NCBI RefSeq assembly: GCF_020866845.1
Contig: NZ_CP086594.1
Span: forward strand, 372,001 to 436,000
Length of the DNA: 64,000 nucleotides
Direction: 5' to 3'
DNA from: Sphingomonas radiodurans
GTDB taxonomy: Bacteria > Pseudomonadota > Alphaproteobacteria > Sphingomonadales > Sphingomonadaceae
The notes beneath the pieces are model-generated. The model saw nothing but the letters and a program-made list of their open reading frames with translations, was not told the origin of the DNA and searched no databases. Below, piece after piece: positions 26,211 to 36,125 of the stretch (the stretch's first letter is position 1; each line of letters begins with the position of its first letter). Both the position numbers and the translations under genes were made by a program.

Positions 26211-26585
26211 ATGAATGCTTTGTTTCTCGTGATGGCCGGCGGCGCCGTTGGTGCCGGGCTGCGCCATCTGGTCGGGCGCGCCATGCTCGCCAGCTTCGGG
26301 CCGGGGTGGCCGTGGGGCACGCTGACCGTCAATCTGATCGGCGGGCTCGCGATGGGCGTGCTCGCGGGGGTGCTGCTGCGGACGGCGAGTGGCGAGTTCT
26401 GGCGGTTGCTGCTGGGCGTGGGCGTGCTTGGCGGGTTCACCACGTTTTCGGCGTTCTCGCTCGACGCGGTGCTGATGATCGAGCGCGGCGAGCTGGGCGC
26501 GATGCTGCTATATGTCGTGCTGTCGGTGCTGGGGTCGATCGCGGCGCTGGCGCTGGGGCTCAGCCTGACGCGAGCGATGGCATGA
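26211..26585 (+). CDS. crcB: Fluoride channel/exporter CrcB (Fluc)
   Basis: 124 residues with four transmembrane helices. Family motifs GGAVGAGLRHLVGR near the N-terminus, GTLTVNLIGG at about 47-56 (pore Asn), and GVLGGFTTFSAFSLD (about 80-94, the phenylalanine-box and TTFS track). Functions as a dual-topology dimer that expels fluoride. Start ATG 26211 matches the family N-terminus. The stop overlaps the next ATG as ATGA. I looked for a fluoride riboswitch upstream (26122-26210) and found none. Confidence 0.95.
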   Translation: MNALFLVMAGGAVGAGLRHLVGRAMLASFGPGWPWGTLTVNLIGGLAMGVLAGVLLRTASGEFWRLLLGVGVLGGFTTFSAFSLDAVLMIERGELGAMLLYVVLSVLGSIAALALGLSLTRAMA

Positions 26586-27670
26586 GCGAGCCAGTACGGC
26601 AGTTCACCGTCGCGCTCGACGATGATGGCATTCGCGTCGATCGCTGGTGCAAGCGGCATCTGGCTGACACGAGCTTCACGACGGTCGCGAAATGGGCACG
26701 GACCGGGCAGATCCGGCTGGATGGCGCGCGCGTCGGCCCGGGCGATCGGATCGCGGCAGGACAGGTGCTGCGGCTGCCGCCCGAGGAAGCGCCGCGCGAT
26801 GATCCCAAGCCGAAGCGCGAGCGGCCGCCGCTGAGCGAGGACGAAATGGCGTTCGCGCGCGAGATGGTGATCCACCAGGACACCGGGGCATTTGTGCTCA
26901 ACAAGCCCCCTGGGCTTGCGACGCAGGGCGGCACCAAAACGACGCAGCATGTCGATGGGCTGCTCGACGCGCTGCAGTTCGAGGCGGAGGGGCGGCCCAA
27001 GCTGGTCCATCGGCTCGACAAGGATACGTCGGGCGCATTGCTCGTCGCGCGATCGGTGCGGGCGGCGGCGTTCTTTTCCAAGGCGTTTTCGAGCCGGTCG
27101 GCGAAGAAGGTGTATTGGGCGCTGGTGGTCGGCGCGCCGTCGATCGAGGACGGGACGGTCGACCTGCCGCTCAACAAGCAGCCGGGCACTGGCGGCGAGA
27201 AGATGCACGTGGACGAGGAGGGCGGCATGCCCTCGCGCAGCCGCTATCGCGTGATCGAGCGTGCGGGCAATCGCGCGGCGTGGGTCGAGCTGCAGCCGTT
27301 CACGGGGCGGACGCACCAGTTGCGCGTCCATATGGCGGCGATCGGGCATCCGATCGTGGGCGACGGGAAGTATGGCGGGCCGGCGGCGTTCCTGACCGGC
27401 GGGATCAGCCGCAAGATGCACCTCCACGCGCGCCGCATCCGCGTCGATCACCCGGATGGGGGTGAGATCGACGTCACCGCCGAGATTCCGACGCATTTCA
27501 GGGAAAGCCTGGCGTTGTTAGGGTTCGAGGAGCCGTTGGGCGACATGATGCCGCTCGATACGAAGCCCGAGCCGACGCGCGAGGATCGCAAGGCGGCGGG
27601 GCGCGCGCATGCCAAGCAGGTGCGCAAGGCGCGGCGTGGCGAGCGGCGTGGGCGCGGGACGCGGGAGTAG
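26582..27670 (+). CDS. RluA-family 23S rRNA pseudouridine synthase (RluC-like)
   Basis: 362 residues. N-terminal S4 RNA-binding domain (about 13-62, IRVDRWCKRHLADTSFTTVA) and the RluA catalytic motif HRLDKDTSG (143-151, Asp146), followed by KVYWALVVG and the RTHQLRVHMA motif. Isomerises uridine to pseudouridine in rRNA; the S4 domain and spacing favour RluC-type targets (955/2504/2580) over RluA. The C-terminus is a basic tail (KAAGRAHAKQVRKARRGERR). Coupled to crcB by ATGA. An inverted-repeat element starts about 50 bp after the stop. Confidence 0.92.
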   Translation: MSEPVRQFTVALDDDGIRVDRWCKRHLADTSFTTVAKWARTGQIRLDGARVGPGDRIAAGQVLRLPPEEAPRDDPKPKRERPPLSEDEMAFAREMVIHQDTGAFVLNKPPGLATQGGTKTTQHVDGLLDALQFEAEGRPKLVHRLDKDTSGALLVARSVRAAAFFSKAFSSRSAKKVYWALVVGAPSIEDGTVDLPLNKQPGTGGEKMHVDEEGGMPSRSRYRVIERAGNRAAWVELQPFTGRTHQLRVHMAAIGHPIVGDGKYGGPAAFLTGGISRKMHLHARRIRVDHPDGGEIDVTAEIPTHFRESLALLGFEEPLGDMMPLDTKPEPTREDRKAAGRAHAKQVRKARRGERRGRGTRE

Positions 27671-27722
27671 CGTTGCTGCGGCTGGAGTGTGGCGACTTCA
27701 GGTAGAAGCTCGAGCCTCCATT

Positions 27723-27818
27723 GTCATTCCCGCGAAGGCGGAAATCCATAACCGCTGTATTGGAATATGGATTCCCGCCTTCGCGGGAATGACGGGAGAA
27801 TTCGCGGGAATGACGGGA
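27723..27818. repeat. Long inverted-repeat element with duplicated tail, family B
   Basis: Arms 27723-27750 (GTCATTCCCGCGAAGGCGGA...) and 27766-27793 pair at 27 of 28 bases around a 15-base centre. The distal end is followed by a partial direct copy of the outer arm (TTCGCGGGAATGACGGGA, 27801-27818). Different sequence from family A but the same architecture. Confidence 0.85.
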
Positions 27819-27860
27819 TGGGCGGGTTAGGCTGTCGCCATCGCGCTTCGAGCGTTGCGG

Positions 27861-28073
27861 TCAAATCGTCAGTGGCAGCAGCGGCGTGCCGAGCGTGTCG
27901 CCGACGGCATGCGCGATCAGGATGACCGAGACGCCGGCGGTGAGGCCGCAGAGGACGTAGCCGAGATATTGCATCATCGGCGGGTTCGGGCGGTGAAGTT
28001 TCGCGTTGCGCGAGGCGCCCGAGAAGATGAAGCTCAACAACAACCCGTAAAAGAACATTGCCGTGCCGACCAT
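27861..28073 (-). CDS. Small two-helix membrane protein
   Basis: 70 residues. Two transmembrane helices (TAMFFYGLLLSFIFSG and YLGYVLCGLTAGVSVILIA) joined by a basic loop (SRNAKLHRPNPPMMQ), then a short tail. No family recognised; it is a plausible conserved sphingomonad small membrane protein. Start ATG 28073. The upstream spacer to the divergent 28267 gene is 193 bp. No catalytic residue is visible. Confidence 0.65.
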   Translation of the reverse strand: MVGTAMFFYGLLLSFIFSGASRNAKLHRPNPPMMQYLGYVLCGLTAGVSVILIAHAVGDTLGTPLLPLTI

Positions 28074-28266
28074 CGTCGCCGCGCCTCTCTTTGCCGATCG
28101 GTTCCTGAAGCCTGCCCCCCCGGGCTGCTCTCTCTATGTGCTGAATAGATCATATCGAAGATTGGTTACCAAGGGGTTGGCGGCCGGTTGGTCCCGTTTC
28201 GGCTTCGATTGGTCGCGGGCCAGTGGTGGGTGGAAAGACGCGAGGTTAGCCGCCATATCGCTGGCG

Positions 28267-28479
28267 ATGGCGACCGATCCTGCCCGTTCGCGCTGGCTCG
28301 TGCTGGTGCTCGTCCGCCTCGTGGCGGCATCCGTGGCGGTGCTGGGGGTGATGCTGCTCGCGAATGGCGAGGAGACGGGGCGCAAGGTGCTGGGCGCGGC
28401 GATCGTGCTCGTCGCGCTGTGGACGATGGCGACGGTGCCCCCTGCCCTCGCGCGGCGCTGGCGGAGCCCGATCGAATGA
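28267..28479 (+). CDS. Small membrane protein upstream of the ATP12 gene
   Basis: 70 residues from ATG 28267. Two transmembrane helices (WLVLVLVRLVAASVAVLGVM and VLGAAIVLVALWTMATVPPA) separated by NGEETGRK, ending in a basic tail. The frame runs back to 28063 but that part lacks protein character. Its stop overlaps the start of the ATP12-family gene as ATGA, so it is co-translated and could relate to ATP synthase or membrane assembly, which is only inference. No family recognised. Confidence 0.65.
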   Translation: MATDPARSRWLVLVLVRLVAASVAVLGVMLLANGEETGRKVLGAAIVLVALWTMATVPPALARRWRSPIE

Positions 28480-29159
28480 AGCGTTTCTGGACGGACGTGA
28501 GCGTCGATGCCGATCGCGTGGTGCGGCTGGACGCGCGGCCGGTGCGCACGCCGGGGCGGACGCCGCTCGCTCTGCCGACCGATGCCTTGGCGACGGCGGT
28601 AGCCGACGAATGGCGCGCGGTGGGCGAGACGATCGATCCGCGTGCGATGCCGCTGACGGGGCTCGCCAATGCGGCGATCGATCGCGTTGCGCCTGATCCT
28701 GGTCTGTTTGCCGCGGGCTTGGCGAGCTACGCCGAGAGCGACCTGCTCTGTTATCGGGCGGAGGCGCCGGCGGAGCTGGTGGCGCGCGAGGCGGCGGCGT
28801 GGGATCCGCTGCTCGACTGGGCGCGGGTACGGTACGACGTGCATTTCGCCTGCGTCGGCGGGATCATGCACCGGGCGCAGCCACCGGCCACCGTCGCGCG
28901 GCTGAGCGAAGCGGTGGCGAGCCGCCCGCCGTTCGCGCTGGTCGCGCTGCAGCCGATCGTGACGATCACGGGGACGCTGGTGGGGACGCTCGCGCTGGTC
29001 GAGGGCGCGATCGACGCCGAGGGCTTGTGGACTGCGGCGACGGTCGACGAGACCTGGCAGGTGGAGCGGTGGGGCGAGGATGCGCTGGCCGCGGCGGCGC
29101 GCGATGCCCGGCGCCGCGAATATGACGCCGCCGTCCGGTTTCTTCGGCTACTCGGCTGA
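28476..29159 (+). CDS. ATP12 family F1-ATPase assembly chaperone
   Basis: 227 residues of the ATP12 family, found in mitochondria and alphaproteobacteria, where it chaperones the F1 alpha subunit before assembly. Signature: MKRFWTDVSVDADRVVRLDA, RPVRTPGRTPLALPT, DEWRAVGETIDPRAMPLTGL (substrate of the family's conserved LT-x-LAN), YAESDLLCYRAEAP, WDPLLDWARVRYDVHF. Coupled by ATGA to the small membrane gene. Ends 22 bp before the convergent gmk stop. Cytoplasmic, no signal. Confidence 0.93.
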   Translation: MKRFWTDVSVDADRVVRLDARPVRTPGRTPLALPTDALATAVADEWRAVGETIDPRAMPLTGLANAAIDRVAPDPGLFAAGLASYAESDLLCYRAEAPAELVAREAAAWDPLLDWARVRYDVHFACVGGIMHRAQPPATVARLSEAVASRPPFALVALQPIVTITGTLVGTLALVEGAIDAEGLWTAATVDETWQVERWGEDALAAAARDARRREYDAAVRFLRLLG

Positions 29160-29180
29160 TACGCTTGCCGGCGCTGGCGG

Positions 29181-29834
29181 TCAGTTCTTCAACAGGCTGC
29201 GGATGAAGCCGATGATCCCGGTCTGCCGAGACCGCTTAAGGCGCTCGGCGGCCAGGATCTTGCGGACGTCCTCGAAACAGCGATCGAGATCGTCGTTGAC
29301 CAGGACGTAATCGTAGCCGTCCCAATGGCTTACCTCGTTTGCGGCGCGCGCCATGCGCGCGTCGATCACTTCCTGGCTGTCGGTGGCGCGCTTTTCCAGC
29401 CGGTCGCGCAGGATCGCCATCGACGGCGGCAGGATGAACACGCGGACCACGTCACCGCCAGCGAGCTGGTGGAGCTGCTGCGCGCCCTGCCAGTCGATGT
29501 CGAACAGGATGTCATGGCCTTCGCTCAGCGTGTGAAAGACGTCCGCCTTTGGGGTGCCGTAGCGATTGTCGAAGACGTGCGCCCATTCGAGGAAGCCGTG
29601 GTCGGCAACCATCTCGCGGAAGCGATCGAGCGAGACGAAATGATAATCCTTGCCGTCCTCCTCGCCCGGGCGGATCGGGCGGGTGGTGTAGGATACCGAC
29701 ATCGACAGCCCGTCGTCGGCCGCGAGCAGCTTCTTGGCGATGGTCGATTTGCCCGCCCCTGACGGCGACGACAGGACGAACAACAACCCGCGCCGGTGGA
29801 AGCCGTGCGGGTCGGTGGGGGGGGATGCGGCCAT
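29181..29834 (-). CDS. gmk: Guanylate kinase
   Basis: 217 residues. Phosphorylates GMP to GDP. P-loop SSPSGAGKST at 22-31, GMP-binding SVSYTTRPIRPGEEDGKDYHF with the conserved Ser-Tyr-Thr-Thr-Arg, LEWAHVFDNRYGTPK and DIDWQGAQQL. C-terminal RLKRSRQTGIIGFIRSLL is a basic helix. ATG 29834 gives the standard start; a TTG upstream adds only seven residues. It is last on the minus-strand sspB - fumC - small gene - gmk run, 54 bp after the small gene. Confidence 0.95.
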   Translation of the reverse strand: MAASPPTDPHGFHRRGLLFVLSSPSGAGKSTIAKKLLAADDGLSMSVSYTTRPIRPGEEDGKDYHFVSLDRFREMVADHGFLEWAHVFDNRYGTPKADVFHTLSEGHDILFDIDWQGAQQLHQLAGGDVVRVFILPPSMAILRDRLEKRATDSQEVIDARMARAANEVSHWDGYDYVLVNDDLDRCFEDVRKILAAERLKRSRQTGIIGFIRSLLKN

Positions 29835-29888
29835 GCGCGCTAGTGGCGCGCGCATGGCGTGAGCGTCAAGGTCGTGTTTGGCGTAGCG

Positions 29889-30092
29889 TCAGAGCGGACG
29901 GCGCTTGGTCATCTTGCGGCGATCGTACATCTTCTTCGCGAGGTAACCGCCGCCGAGCACCAGGCCGAGCGGACCCGTGCGCGTGACGGCGCGCGCGGCG
30001 AGCATGCCGATCGCTGCGCCCTTCAGGCCGCCACGGCCGCCGCGCTGATTGAGTTGCTTGCCAACAAGCCCGCCGATGATGCTCCGGAGCAT
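29889..30092 (-). CDS. Small conserved glycine-rich protein
   Basis: 67 residues. Begins MLRSIIGGLVGKQLNQRGGR, with a weakly hydrophobic AIGMLAARAVTRTGPLGLVLGG stretch and a strongly basic tail (KKMYDRRKMTKRRP). Could associate with membrane or nucleic acid. Family and function are not recognised. It stands between fumC and gmk on the same strand, 44 bp after fumC and 54 bp before gmk. Confidence 0.65.
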   Translation of the reverse strand: MLRSIIGGLVGKQLNQRGGRGGLKGAAIGMLAARAVTRTGPLGLVLGGGYLAKKMYDRRKMTKRRPL

Positions 30093-30136
30093 GATATTCC
30101 TTTCGTTCGTTTGCTGTTCAACAAAGCTGTAACAGA

Positions 30137-31519
<1,383 letters not shown>

Positions 31520-31587
31520 GCGGCAGACATGGGGATGGCTGTCAGGGGATTAAATCCCATGAAGTCGTGCGCGGCGGAGCCGCGCCG

Positions 31588-31606
31588 GGCGGCGGTTCGC
31601 GCCGCC
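31588..31606. terminator. GC-rich hairpin between sspB and fumC
   Basis: GGCGGCG (31588-31594), loop GTTCG, CGCCGCC (31600-31606) forms a perfect seven-pair stem in the 126-bp gap between the sspB stop and the fumC start. There is no U-tract on the minus strand, so it may attenuate or stabilise rather than terminate. Confidence 0.3.
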
Positions 31607-31645
31607 GACGAGGCCGCTGCGTAACGACGCTACGCCGCCCGCTCC

Positions 31646-32143
31646 CTATTTCTTGCGCTTGAAATCCACGCTGACCACGTTCGAGCCGTCGTCGGCTGGC
31701 GCCGTTACCGGTGAGCCGTCGTTTTCGGCCGGGTCGTGCGGGCCGGGGCCGTCGCCGGGGCCTTCCTGCGCCTGGAAGCGCAGCTCGAAATTCACCGACG
31801 GATCGTGGAAACCAGTGATTGCCGAATAGGGAATGACGAGCTTCGAGGGCACCTGATTGAAGCTGAGGCCGACCGAAAAACGCGTGTCGTCCACCGTCAG
31901 ATCCCAGTAGCGGTTCTGCAGCACGATCGTCATTTCATCGGGGAAGCGCTCGATCAGCCGTTTGGGGATGTCGACGCCGGCGCCTTGCGTCTTGAAGGTG
32001 ATGTAGAAATGATGCTCGCCGGGCAGCCCGCCGCCTTCGGCGACCGAGCCGAGCACGCGGCCGACGACGGCGCGCAGCGCCTCCTGCACGATCTCGTCGT
32101 ACGGAATCAGGCTGTCTTGTGATTGATCGTCCATTGGGGCCAT
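31646..32143 (-). CDS. sspB: SspB family ClpXP adaptor
   Basis: 165 residues. SspB tethers ssrA-tagged peptides and, in alphaproteobacteria, specific substrates to ClpXP. The substrate-binding fold reads [60 protein letters not shown] and [20 protein letters not shown] long acidic/Pro linker follows, with a C-terminal [11 protein letters not shown]lpX-docking tail. I start at ATG 32143 (MAPMDD); ATG 32134 is the alternative. Divergent from hisB with 88 bp between. Confidence 0.93.
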   Translation of the reverse strand: MAPMDDQSQDSLIPYDEIVQEALRAVVGRVLGSVAEGGGLPGEHHFYITFKTQGAGVDIPKRLIERFPDEMTIVLQNRYWDLTVDDTRFSVGLSFNQVPSKLVIPYSAITGFHDPSVNFELRFQAQEGPGDGPGPHDPAENDGSPVTAPADDGSNVVSVDFKRKK

Positions 32144-32231
32144 GCCTAACGGACCGCCGCGTGCGGTCAAGAACGGACCGCGGCGCTTGGTCAAGATTGC
32201 ATGGCGTGCTCGCTCCGCTATGTGCGCGGCC

Positions 32232-32819
32232 ATGCGCACTGCCACCATCCGCCGCGACACCAGCGAAACCACGATTGCCGTTACCGTCAACCTCGACGGC
32301 ACCGGCATCTACCGCGTGTCGACCGGTGTCGGCTTCTTCGATCACATGCTCGAGCAACTGTCGCGGCACTCGCTGATCGACCTCGACGTGGAGACGAAGG
32401 GCGATCTGCACATCGACCAGCATCATACCGTCGAGGACACCGGCATCGCGATCGGCGAGGCGATCGCCACGGCGCTCGGCGACAAGCGCGGCATCCGCCG
32501 CTATGGCGACGCGCTGTCGCCGATGGACGAGACGCTGACGCGGGTTGCGCTCGACATCTCGGGCCGGCCGTGGCTGGTGTGGGACACCGAGTTCACGCAG
32601 AAGAAGCTGGGCGAGATGGACACCGAGCTATTCAAGCACTGGTTCCACAGCTTCGCGCAGGCGGCCGGGATCACGCTGCACGTCGAGACGCTGCACGGCG
32701 AGAACAACCATCACATCGCCGAAAGCGCCTTCAAGGGCCTGGCGCGCGCGCTGCGCACCGCGGTGGAGATCGATCCGCGCAAGGCGGACGCGATCCCGTC
32801 GACCAAGGGGGTGCTGTGA
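32232..32819 (+). CDS. hisB: Imidazoleglycerol-phosphate dehydratase
   Basis: 195 residues, monofunctional HisB lacking the N-terminal phosphatase domain. Dehydrates IGP in histidine synthesis. Two metal-binding half-repeats: [30 protein letters not shown] and [19 protein letters not shown]. First gene of the his run hisB-H-A-F-(small)-E. ATG 32232 is the family start; the upstream frame has no resemblance. Stop overlaps the hisH GTG as GTGA. The promoter should lie in the 88-bp spacer shared with sspB. Confidence 0.96.
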   Translation: MRTATIRRDTSETTIAVTVNLDGTGIYRVSTGVGFFDHMLEQLSRHSLIDLDVETKGDLHIDQHHTVEDTGIAIGEAIATALGDKRGIRRYGDALSPMDETLTRVALDISGRPWLVWDTEFTQKKLGEMDTELFKHWFHSFAQAAGITLHVETLHGENNHHIAESAFKGLARALRTAVEIDPRKADAIPSTKGVL

Positions 32820-33421
32820 CGCTGGCGCTGGTCGATATCCAGTCGGGCAACCTCCACTCGGTCGAGAATGCCTTGCGCGCGGCAGGCGCGAGCGACGTGG
32901 TGATCACCGCGGATCCGGACGTGATCGCGAAGGCCGATCGGATCGTCCTGCCCGGCGTCGGGGCGTTCGGGGCGTGCGCGGCGAATTTGCGTGCGGTGGA
33001 TGGGCTGGAGGCGGCATTGCGGCGGCGTGTGCTCGACGAGGCGGCGCCGTTTCTCGGCATTTGCGTGGGAATGCAATTGCTTGCCGACCGCGGCGAGGAA
33101 CTTGGGCAGTATGAGGGGCTTGGCTGGATTGCGGGAATTGTGCGGCGGATCGATCCGGCGGGCACGGATGCCAAGGTGCCGCACATGGGGTGGAACGACG
33201 TGACGCCGGTGGGCGAGCATCCGCTCGTCGTGCCGGGCGAGGCGTATTTCCTGCACAGCTATGCCTTCGAAGGTGAAGGCGTAATTGCGCGGACCGATCA
33301 TGCCGGCCCCGTGACCGCGGCGATCGGGCGCGACACGATCGTCGGCGTGCAATTCCATCCCGAGAAGAGCCAGCGCTATGGCCTCGATCTTCTTGCACGC
33401 TTTCTGGAGTGGCGGCCGTGA
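32816..33421 (+). CDS. hisH: Imidazole glycerol phosphate synthase, glutaminase subunit
   Basis: 201 residues of class I glutamine amidotransferase type. Catalytic triad Cys83 (GICVGMQLL), His181 and Glu183 (FHPEKS). [10 protein letters not shown] forms the oxyanion neighbourhood. Supplies ammonia to HisF. Starts with GTG 32816 overlapping hisB, and stops overlapping the hisA start as GTGA. Length is standard. Confidence 0.96.
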   Translation: MTLALVDIQSGNLHSVENALRAAGASDVVITADPDVIAKADRIVLPGVGAFGACAANLRAVDGLEAALRRRVLDEAAPFLGICVGMQLLADRGEELGQYEGLGWIAGIVRRIDPAGTDAKVPHMGWNDVTPVGEHPLVVPGEAYFLHSYAFEGEGVIARTDHAGPVTAAIGRDTIVGVQFHPEKSQRYGLDLLARFLEWRP

Positions 33422-34152
33422 GCCTCATCGTATTTCCCGCGATCGACCTGAAGGCCGGGCAAGTCGTTCGGCTTGCCGAGGGCGATATGGATCGCGCGAC
33501 GGTCTATGGCGACGATCCAGCAGCGCAGGCGATGCTATTCGCCGAGGCGGGCGCCGGGCATCTGCATGTGGTCGACCTGGATGGCGCGTTCGCCGGCGAG
33601 AGCCGCAACGGCGATGCGGTGCGGGCGATCGTCGACCGCTTTCCGGGGCATGTTCAGCTTGGTGGCGGCATCCGGACGCCGGCGAGCGTGGATGGCTGGT
33701 TCGAAGCTGGCGTCTCGCGGGTCGTGATCGGCACCGCGGCGCTCGAGAACCCGCAGTTCGTGCGCGACATGGCGGCGGCGTTTCCGGGCGGGATCGTGGT
33801 TGCGGTCGATGCGCGTGACGGGATGGTGGCGACCAAGGGCTGGGCCGATGTGTCGACGACCAGCGCGGTCGATCTCGCGCGGCGGTTCGAGGATGCCGGG
33901 GTCGCGGCGCTGCTGTTCACCGACGTGGGGCGCGACGGGATGCTGAAGGGCTGCAACGTCGAGGCGACGGTGGATCTGGCGCGTGCCGTCTCAATCCCGG
34001 TGATCGCGAGCGGCGGGGTGAAGGGCATTGCCGAGATCCACGTGCTGGCGCTGCATGCGCGCGACGGGATCGAGGGGGTAATCACGGGCCGCGCGCTGTA
34101 TGACGGGCGGCTCGATTTGGCAGCGGCGTTGAACGTGGCGGCCGCGGCGTGA
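33418..34152 (+). CDS. hisA: Phosphoribosylformimino-5-aminoimidazole carboxamide ribotide isomerase
   Basis: 244 residues, TIM barrel isomerising ProFAR to PRFAR. Catalytic Asp10 in [14 protein letters not shown] and Asp131 in VVAVDARDG; phosphate loops LGGGIRT and IASGGVKG. I start at GTG 33418, which overlaps the hisH stop and has GGAG eight bases upstream; a GTG three codons earlier is possible. Its stop overlaps the hisF GTG at 34149. Confidence 0.96.
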   Translation: MSLIVFPAIDLKAGQVVRLAEGDMDRATVYGDDPAAQAMLFAEAGAGHLHVVDLDGAFAGESRNGDAVRAIVDRFPGHVQLGGGIRTPASVDGWFEAGVSRVVIGTAALENPQFVRDMAAAFPGGIVVAVDARDGMVATKGWADVSTTSAVDLARRFEDAGVAALLFTDVGRDGMLKGCNVEATVDLARAVSIPVIASGGVKGIAEIHVLALHARDGIEGVITGRALYDGRLDLAAALNVAAAA

Positions 34153-34910
34153 CGGTTCGGGCGCGTGTGATCCCCTGCCTCGACGTGGCGAACGGGCGCG
34201 TCGTGAAGGGGGTCAACTTCGTCGATCTGGTCGATGCGGGCGATCCGGTCGAGCAGGCGCGGGCCTATGATGCCGCGGGGGCGGATGAGCTTTGCTTTCT
34301 TGATATCGGCGCTAGCCATGAGGGCCGCGAGACGATCCTCGATGTCGTGCGGCGGACGGCGGCGGTGTGTTTCATGCCGCTGACGGTCGGTGGCGGGGTG
34401 CGATCGGCGGAGGATGCGCGCGCGTTGCTGCTGGCGGGGGCGGACAAGGTGGCGGTCAATTCGGCGGCGGTCGCGCGGCCCGAGGTCGTCGCGGATATCG
34501 CCGAGCGGTTCGGGAGACAATGCTGCGTCGCGAGCGTCGATGCGCGGCGCGTGGGCGATGGCTGGGAAGTGTTCACGCATGGCGGCCGGCGCGCGACCGG
34601 GCTCGACGCCGTCGAGCATGCGCTGCGGCTGGCGGAGCTTGGCGCGGGCGAGATCCTGCTGACGTCGATGGATCGCGACGGGACGCGCGACGGCTATGAC
34701 CTGGCACTGGTGCGCGCGATCGCGGATCGCACCAGTGTGCCGGTGGTGGCGTCGGGGGGCGTGGGCACGCTCGATCATCTCGTCGCGGGGGTGACGCAGG
34801 GGCATGCCTCGGCGGTGCTGGCGGCATCGATCTTCCATTTCGGCGAGGCGACGATTGCGGAGGCGCATGCGGCGCTTGCGGCGGCGGGCGTGCCGGTGCG
34901 GGCTCACTGA
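34149..34910 (+). CDS. hisF: Imidazole glycerol phosphate synthase, cyclase subunit
   Basis: 253 residues, TIM barrel partner of HisH. Catalytic Asp12 ([12 protein letters not shown]) and Asp131 (SVDARR); phosphate-binding [11 protein letters not shown] and [11 protein letters not shown]. Starts with GTG 34149 overlapping hisA. Followed after 38 bp by a very small membrane-protein gene and then hisE. Confidence 0.97.
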   Translation: MTVRARVIPCLDVANGRVVKGVNFVDLVDAGDPVEQARAYDAAGADELCFLDIGASHEGRETILDVVRRTAAVCFMPLTVGGGVRSAEDARALLLAGADKVAVNSAAVARPEVVADIAERFGRQCCVASVDARRVGDGWEVFTHGGRRATGLDAVEHALRLAELGAGEILLTSMDRDGTRDGYDLALVRAIADRTSVPVVASGGVGTLDHLVAGVTQGHASAVLAASIFHFGEATIAEAHAALAAAGVPVRAH

Positions 34911-34948
34911 TCCTTTACCAGCCATGCGCTAGGGCTGGCCGCAGCATC

Positions 34949-35125
34949 ATGTGGTTGTTCGCGCTCCTCTTCCTCGCCCTGCCCGCGCTGGCGGACAATG
35001 GCCATTCGGGCGTCGCGACGGCGCGCACAGGCCCGGAACTGTCGGACTTTGCGCTGTTCGTCGTCGCCGCGATCGCGGTCTGGCTGACGCGGCGTGCGTT
35101 GCGGCGGCGCGCGCGAAAAGGTTGA
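34949..35125 (+). CDS. 58-residue membrane microprotein within the his operon (PEP-CTERM-like end)
   Basis: 58 residues, below usual length cut-offs. A signal-like N-terminus (MWLFALLFLALPALA) is followed by a short polar stretch and GPELSDFALFVVAAIAVWLT with RRALRRRARKG. That tail, an acidic-Ser-Asp pair, hydrophobic helix and Arg cluster, resembles PEP-CTERM sorting signals (xEPSDWALF...RRR), but without the Pro-Glu-Pro triplet. It lies 38 bp after hisF and 43 bp before hisE on the same strand. No exosortase is in the window. Function unknown; reality supported by layout and reading frame. Confidence 0.6.
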   Translation: MWLFALLFLALPALADNGHSGVATARTGPELSDFALFVVAAIAVWLTRRALRRRARKG

Positions 35126-35168
35126 CCGCGAGGTTGACCCCGGGGCCGGCGCGCGGCACCGCGCCACC

Positions 35169-35507
35169 ATGGCCGAAACCGACACGCTGGACCGCCTCGA
35201 AGCCACGATCCGCGCGCGCAAGGACACGCCCGCGGTGCGATCGTACACCGCCAGCCTGTTCTTCCAGGGCCGTCACAAGATCGCGCAGAAGCTGGGCGAG
35301 GAAGCGGTCGAGACGGTGATCGCGGCGTGCTCGGGCGACGATACGAAGATCGTGCCCGAAGCCGCGGACCTGATGTTTCACTTGCTCGTGCTGCTCGCCG
35401 ACGCCGGGCTGAGCCTGGACGACGTGCGCCGCGAACTCGATCGCCGCGAGGGGCAGTCCGGCCACGATGAAAAGGCCGGCCGTCCGCTCTCCTTCCGCCC
35501 CGAGTGA
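35169..35507 (+). CDS. hisE: Phosphoribosyl-ATP diphosphatase
   Basis: 112 residues, all-alpha NTP pyrophosphohydrolase family. Hydrolyses phosphoribosyl-ATP to PR-AMP early in histidine synthesis. Signature GEEAVETVIAACSGDDTKIVPEAADLMFHLL with the acidic metal ligands. ATG 35169 follows CGCGCCACC. No hisI is present in the window. Ends seven bp before the HIT gene. Confidence 0.94.
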   Translation: MAETDTLDRLEATIRARKDTPAVRSYTASLFFQGRHKIAQKLGEEAVETVIAACSGDDTKIVPEAADLMFHLLVLLADAGLSLDDVRRELDRREGQSGHDEKAGRPLSFRPE

Positions 35508-35514
35508 GATCATC

Positions 35515-35907
35515 ATGCCCGTCGATGCCACCCTGCCCTATGACGATCAGAACATCTTCGCGCGCATCCTGCGCGGCGAGATCCCGTCGAAGACGGTGTA
35601 CGAGGACGAGCACGCGCTGGCGTTCCACGACATCGCGCCATGGTCTCCGACGCATATCCTGGTGATCCCAAAGGGGCCGTATGTGAGCTGGGACGACTTT
35701 TCGGCGAAGGCGAGCGACGCGGAGATCGCGGGGTTCGTTCGTGCGGTGGGGCATGTCGCGCGTGCGGCGGGGCTGGTGACGCCGGGGTATCGGCTGCTCG
35801 CCAATGCCGGGCCGCACAGCCATCAGGAAGTGCCGCACCTGCACGTCCATATTCTCGCCGGGCGGCCGCTGGGGCCGATGCTGATCGTGAACGACAGCAG
35901 CCGGTAA
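35515..35907 (+). CDS. HIT family nucleotide hydrolase/transferase
   Basis: 130 residues of the histidine-triad superfamily. Triad HLHVHIL at 108-114, with NIFARILRGEIPSKTVYEDE and HILVIPKGPYVSWDDF typical of HINT-type phosphoramidases. Probably hydrolyses purine nucleoside phosphoramidates in the cytoplasm. It follows hisE by seven bases, a common association in alphaproteobacteria. ATG 35515 is the family start; the upstream extension within hisE is rejected. Confidence 0.93.
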   Translation: MPVDATLPYDDQNIFARILRGEIPSKTVYEDEHALAFHDIAPWSPTHILVIPKGPYVSWDDFSAKASDAEIAGFVRAVGHVARAAGLVTPGYRLLANAGPHSHQEVPHLHVHILAGRPLGPMLIVNDSSR

Positions 35908-35928
35908 GCTCGCGCCGATATAGAAAAA

Positions 35929-36002
35929 CCCGTTCGTCCCGAGCGAAGTCGAGGGACATGACGAGGCGAGACGGTGCCTCGACTGCGCTCGGCACGAACG
36001 GG
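35929..36002. repeat. Inverted-repeat element, family C (copy 1)
   Basis: Arms 35929-35956 (CCCGTTCGTCCCGAGCGAAG...) and 35975-36002 pair at 25 of 28 bases around an 18-base centre. It lies after the HIT gene stop and before the permease. A related copy is at 59248-59324. Confidence 0.8.
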
Positions 36003-36125
36003 CTGAGTCACCGAAATGTCGCACTGCGGCACGCGGCGTCGCAGAGGGATTGCGCGTCGCCGTTCTCCCGCTAGGCTTTAGAGCATAAGCATTTGGGCCG
36101 CCGGGGACGCGGCCGAGGGAGATTT

